Source: Thermoflexia bacterium
GTDB lineage: Bacteria > Chloroflexota > Anaerolineae > B4-G1 > DUEL01
Reading direction: 5' to 3'
Assembly (NCBI GenBank): GCA_011192125.1
Contig: DUEL01000039.1
Coordinates: 1 to 34,678, forward strand
DNA length: 34,678 nucleotides
This document shows positions 32,311-34,678 of this stretch, one piece after another. The position numbers and the translations under genes are program-made. The notes under the pieces were generated by a model, which ran no database searches, was not told the DNA's origin, and worked only from the letters and a program-made list of their open reading frames with translations. How positions within the stretch are numbered: position 1 is the first letter of the stretch; each line of letters begins with the position of its first letter.

Positions 32311-32410
32311 GTTTGCCAGCCCCCGCAGGTTAATGCACGGCCTGGCGGCACAGGCGACCAGCCAGAGCACTCGTTACGACGCGTCGGGTGCGCCGGAGGG
32401 AACCTGCGGG
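32311..32410. repeat. Dispersed repeat copy 2 with an inverted arm
   Basis: GTTTGCCAGCCCCCGCAGG (32311-32332) matches 25476-25498. CCCGCAGGTT (32322-32331) faces AACCTGCGGG (32401-32410) across 69 bp, giving a 10-bp inverted repeat. The 292-bp gap 32217-32508 otherwise contains a direct-repeat-like tract (GCCTGCATCCTGCACCTTGC, about 32471-32490) and no convincing gene. Confidence 0.5.
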
Positions 32411-32508
32411 AAACCCCCTTCAAAAGCGCCAGGTGGCTGGACGCAGCATAGACACCCCTTTGCGCCCCGCAGCCTGCATCCTGCACCTTGCATCTTACAC
32501 TTCCTCTC

Positions 32509-34678
32509 CTAGTCAGTCTGTGCTGGGACCGGACGGAACACATCGCTCACGCGGTCCCCCTTCCGCAGGGCGATGACGTCCTTCCCGCGGGTCGGGCGGC
32601 CCATCTGGGGCACGGACCGGGCGCGGATGGTCTTGGCGGCCCCCTTCTCCGTGACCAGCACGACCGGGTCGCCCGCGTGGACCACCACAGCGCCAGCCAA
32701 CCCCACGCCAGGCGCGGTGAAGCGGGCGGTGACCACCCCCTGTCCGGACCGACCTTGGGTGGGATACTCGCTCAGGGGGGTCCGTTTGGACCGTCCATCC
32801 TCCGAGACCACCAGCAGACCAGCGCGGGGGCGGACCACGTCCAACCCTACCACGCGGTCCCCCTCTTCGCCCAGCCGGACGCCCTTCACCCCTCCGGCGG
32901 GGAGGCCCATCGGCCGTACCTCCTCTTCCCGGAAGCGGATGGCCCGTCCGGCCCGGGTGGTCAGGACGACCTCGTCGTTTCCCCTCGTCCACGCCACCCG
33001 CACCAACCGGTCCTCCTTCCCCACGCCGATCACCGGGAAGGGGTCGGCGCTGACCCCCGGCAGGTCCTCCACCGACACCCGCTTCACGGTCCCGCCCTCC
33101 GTGGCCAGGAACAGGTACCCCTCGGCAGACGGCGGGAGGATCAGGGCCGCGACGACCTCCTGGCGGCGGGTCAGGGGGGTCAGGTCCGCCCAGTGGGCCC
33201 CCGTTCCCGCCCAGGCCACCCCCTTCGGCAACTGGTGTACCGGGTAGGCGGCTGCCTGGCCGTCGGCGGTGAAGAGGTAGAGAAGGTGGCACGTCGAGGC
33301 CCCCAACACCGCCAGCGGCGGCTCCTTCACCCGCGAGGGAACCCGCGGCGGCTGCCCCTCGTCCGCCTGATAGGCCACGCGCCCCTTGCGGGTCACCACC
33401 ACCCAGACCGGCAGGTCCGGCACCAGCGATTCCCCCGTCACCGCCGCCGCCGCCGCGCCGATGATCTGGGTACGGCGAGGGTCGGCGTACTTCTCCTTGA
33501 CCGCCAGCAACTCCTCCCGGATCACCCCCCGGATCTTGGCCGGGCTCTTGAGGAGGGAGGTCAGATAGCGGATCAGCCGCTTCTTCTCCTTGTACTCCTC
33601 CTCGATCTTGCGCCGCTCCAGGGCGGCCAACCGCTTGAGGGGCATATCCAGGATCGCCGTCGCCTGGGCCGCGGTCAGTTTGAAGCGACGGCGGAGGTTC
33701 TTGTGCGCCGTCTCGGCGGAGCGGGAGCGGCGGATGATCTCGATCACCTCGTCCAGATGGTCGAGGGCCACCAGCAGCCCCTCCAGGATGTGCGCCCGTT
33801 CCTTGGCCCGTTCCAGATCGTACCGGCTGCGCCGGGTGACGATCTCCTGTCGGTGTTCCAGGTAGACCAGCAGCGCCCGCTTCAGGGTCAAGAGGCGGGG
33901 CTCGCCGTCGACCAGGGCGAGGAAGATGAGACTGAAGGTGGTCTCCAGCGGGGTCAGACGGAACAGAGCCGCCAGCACCGCCTCCGGCTCCGCCGTCCGG
34001 CTCAGTTCGATCACCAGCCGCATCCCCCGCCGGTCGGATTCGTCCCGCACGTCGGTGATCCCCTCGACACGGCCCTCCCGGACCAGGCTAGCGATCCGCT
34101 CGATGAGGTTGCTCTTGTTCACCTGGTAGGGGAGTTCGGTGACCACCAGCCGGTGGCGGGAACGGCTCATCTCCTCGACGTGGACCCGGGCCCGGACGGT
34201 GATGCGGCCCCGACCGGTGCCGTAGGCCTGGGCGAGCGCGTCCTCCTCCCCCCGCCGACGGTACACCACCCCGCCGGTGGGGAAATCCGGCCCCTGGATG
34301 TACTGCATCAACTCCTCGACGGTGACGTCGTCCAGCCGCTTCCAGTTGTCGAGGAGGTGGACCAGGCCGTCGCAGACCTCCCCCAGGTTGTGGGGCGGGA
34401 TGGAGGTCGCCATCCCCACCGCAATGCCGGAGGCTCCGTTGACTAGGAGGTTGGGGATGGCGGCGGGGAGGACAGTGGGCTCCTGCAGTGTGTCGTCGAA
34501 GTTGGGAGCAAAGTCCACCGTGTCCTTCTGGATGTCGGTCAGCATCTCGACGGCGATGGGGGCCAGTCTGGCCTCGGTGTACCGCATCGCCGCCGGGCTG
34601 TCCCCGTCGATGGAGCCGAAGTTCCCCTGCCCGTCCACCAACGGATACCGCAGGCTGAAGTCCTGCGCCATCCGCGCC
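32509..34678 (-). CDS. gyrA: DNA gyrase/topoisomerase IV subunit A, N-terminus off window
   Basis: About 722 residues visible; the frame stays open to the right edge, so roughly the first 90 residues are outside. Seen: [22 protein letters not shown], catalytic Tyr in [36 protein letters not shown], and the C-terminal beta-pinwheel repeats ([49 protein letters not shown]). The GyrA-box position reads QGRSGQG, degenerate against the usual QRRGGKG, which could affect supercoiling or mean a ParC-like role. Cuts and passes DNA with GyrB. Confidence 0.9.
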   Translation of the reverse strand, partial: ARMAQDFSLRYPLVDGQGNFGSIDGDSPAAMRYTEARLAPIAVEMLTDIQKDTVDFAPNFDDTLQEPTVLPAAIPNLLVNGASGIAVGMATSIPPHNLGEVCDGLVHLLDNWKRLDDVTVEELMQYIQGPDFPTGGVVYRRRGEEDALAQAYGTGRGRITVRARVHVEEMSRSRHRLVVTELPYQVNKSNLIERIASLVREGRVEGITDVRDESDRRGMRLVIELSRTAEPEAVLAALFRLTPLETTFSLIFLALVDGEPRLLTLKRALLVYLEHRQEIVTRRSRYDLERAKERAHILEGLLVALDHLDEVIEIIRRSRSAETAHKNLRRRFKLTAAQATAILDMPLKRLAALERRKIEEEYKEKKRLIRYLTSLLKSPAKIRGVIREELLAVKEKYADPRRTQIIGAAAAAVTGESLVPDLPVWVVVTRKGRVAYQADEGQPPRVPSRVKEPPLAVLGASTCHLLYLFTADGQAAAYPVHQLPKGVAWAGTGAHWADLTPLTRRQEVVAALILPPSAEGYLFLATEGGTVKRVSVEDLPGVSADPFPVIGVGKEDRLVRVAWTRGNDEVVLTTRAGRAIRFREEEVRPMGLPAGGVKGVRLGEEGDRVVGLDVVRPRAGLLVVSEDGRSKRTPLSEYPTQGRSGQGVVTARFTAPGVGLAGAVVVHAGDPVVLVTEKGAAKTIRARSVPQMGRPTRGKDVIALRKGDRVSDVFRPVPAQTD

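Noticed and set aside
32488..34446. Plus-strand 652-codon frame
   Set aside because: Shadow of gyrA, which has unmistakable motifs.

Overview
The window is a GC-rich bacterial chromosome segment in which every gene I could support lies on the minus strand. The gene content suggests a thermophilic or anaerobic member of the Chloroflexota (Anaerolineae-like). This is inferred from the style of the proteins (B-type heme-copper subunits, nucleoside-type ABC transporter, RAYT transposase, dispersed palindromes), not from a phylogenetic marker. The right-edge GyrA fragment would be the best marker to test it.

Left edge (1-4380): the 5' part of a REP-associated Y1 transposase with an in-frame 18-bp tandem repeat. 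It lies downstream of a stand-alone cas3 (helicase then HD), a WYL-domain regulator and a 70-residue HTH protein. The two regulators share an HTH sequence and have matching GAACGCAAC-type sites in their leaders. No CRISPR array or other cas gene is visible; the locus may continue to the left.

4500-15780: a long co-directional run. It starts at a well-formed promoter (TTGACA-N16-TATACT over a perfect palindrome) with a FAD-less, xanthine-dehydrogenase-like Mo enzyme. This is followed by a BMP lipoprotein, a double ATPase and two permeases (nucleoside/purine-type ABC importer), then mmdA-D-C-B, a biotin-dependent Na+-pumping methylmalonyl-CoA decarboxylase, and it ends at a strong intrinsic terminator. 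Together these suggest import and oxidation of purines or nucleosides, plus sodium-motive energy conservation from (methyl)malonyl-CoA-type acids.

15900-26050: a redox block, the most unusual part. It holds small ferredoxins, a ubiquitin-fold MoaD-like protein, a methyltransferase, NDH-2, a 34-residue single-TM protein missing from a standard ORF call, a cytochrome-oxidase subunit II whose CuA site is mutated (Ser/Ser for Cys/Cys, Tyr for His), and a B-type-like subunit I in which the CuB His and the cross-linked Tyr are both Asp. A second multi-histidine membrane protein, a DUF364 protein, a DUF438-hemerythrin-PAS protein and a DUF166 protein follow. The block resembles a diverged, quinol-fed heme-copper enzyme (possibly NO-reductase-like) with a hemerythrin-type sensor or partner.

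26198-34678: Crp/Fnr regulator, TlyA methyltransferase (probably leaderless), a small basic protein and roadblock-like protein, a two-component pair, a DJ-1/PfpI protein, a cold-shock protein with a zinc ribbon, and gyrA running off the right edge. Palindromic REP-like repeats of one family recur between genes at four places, consistent with the RAYT at the left edge.
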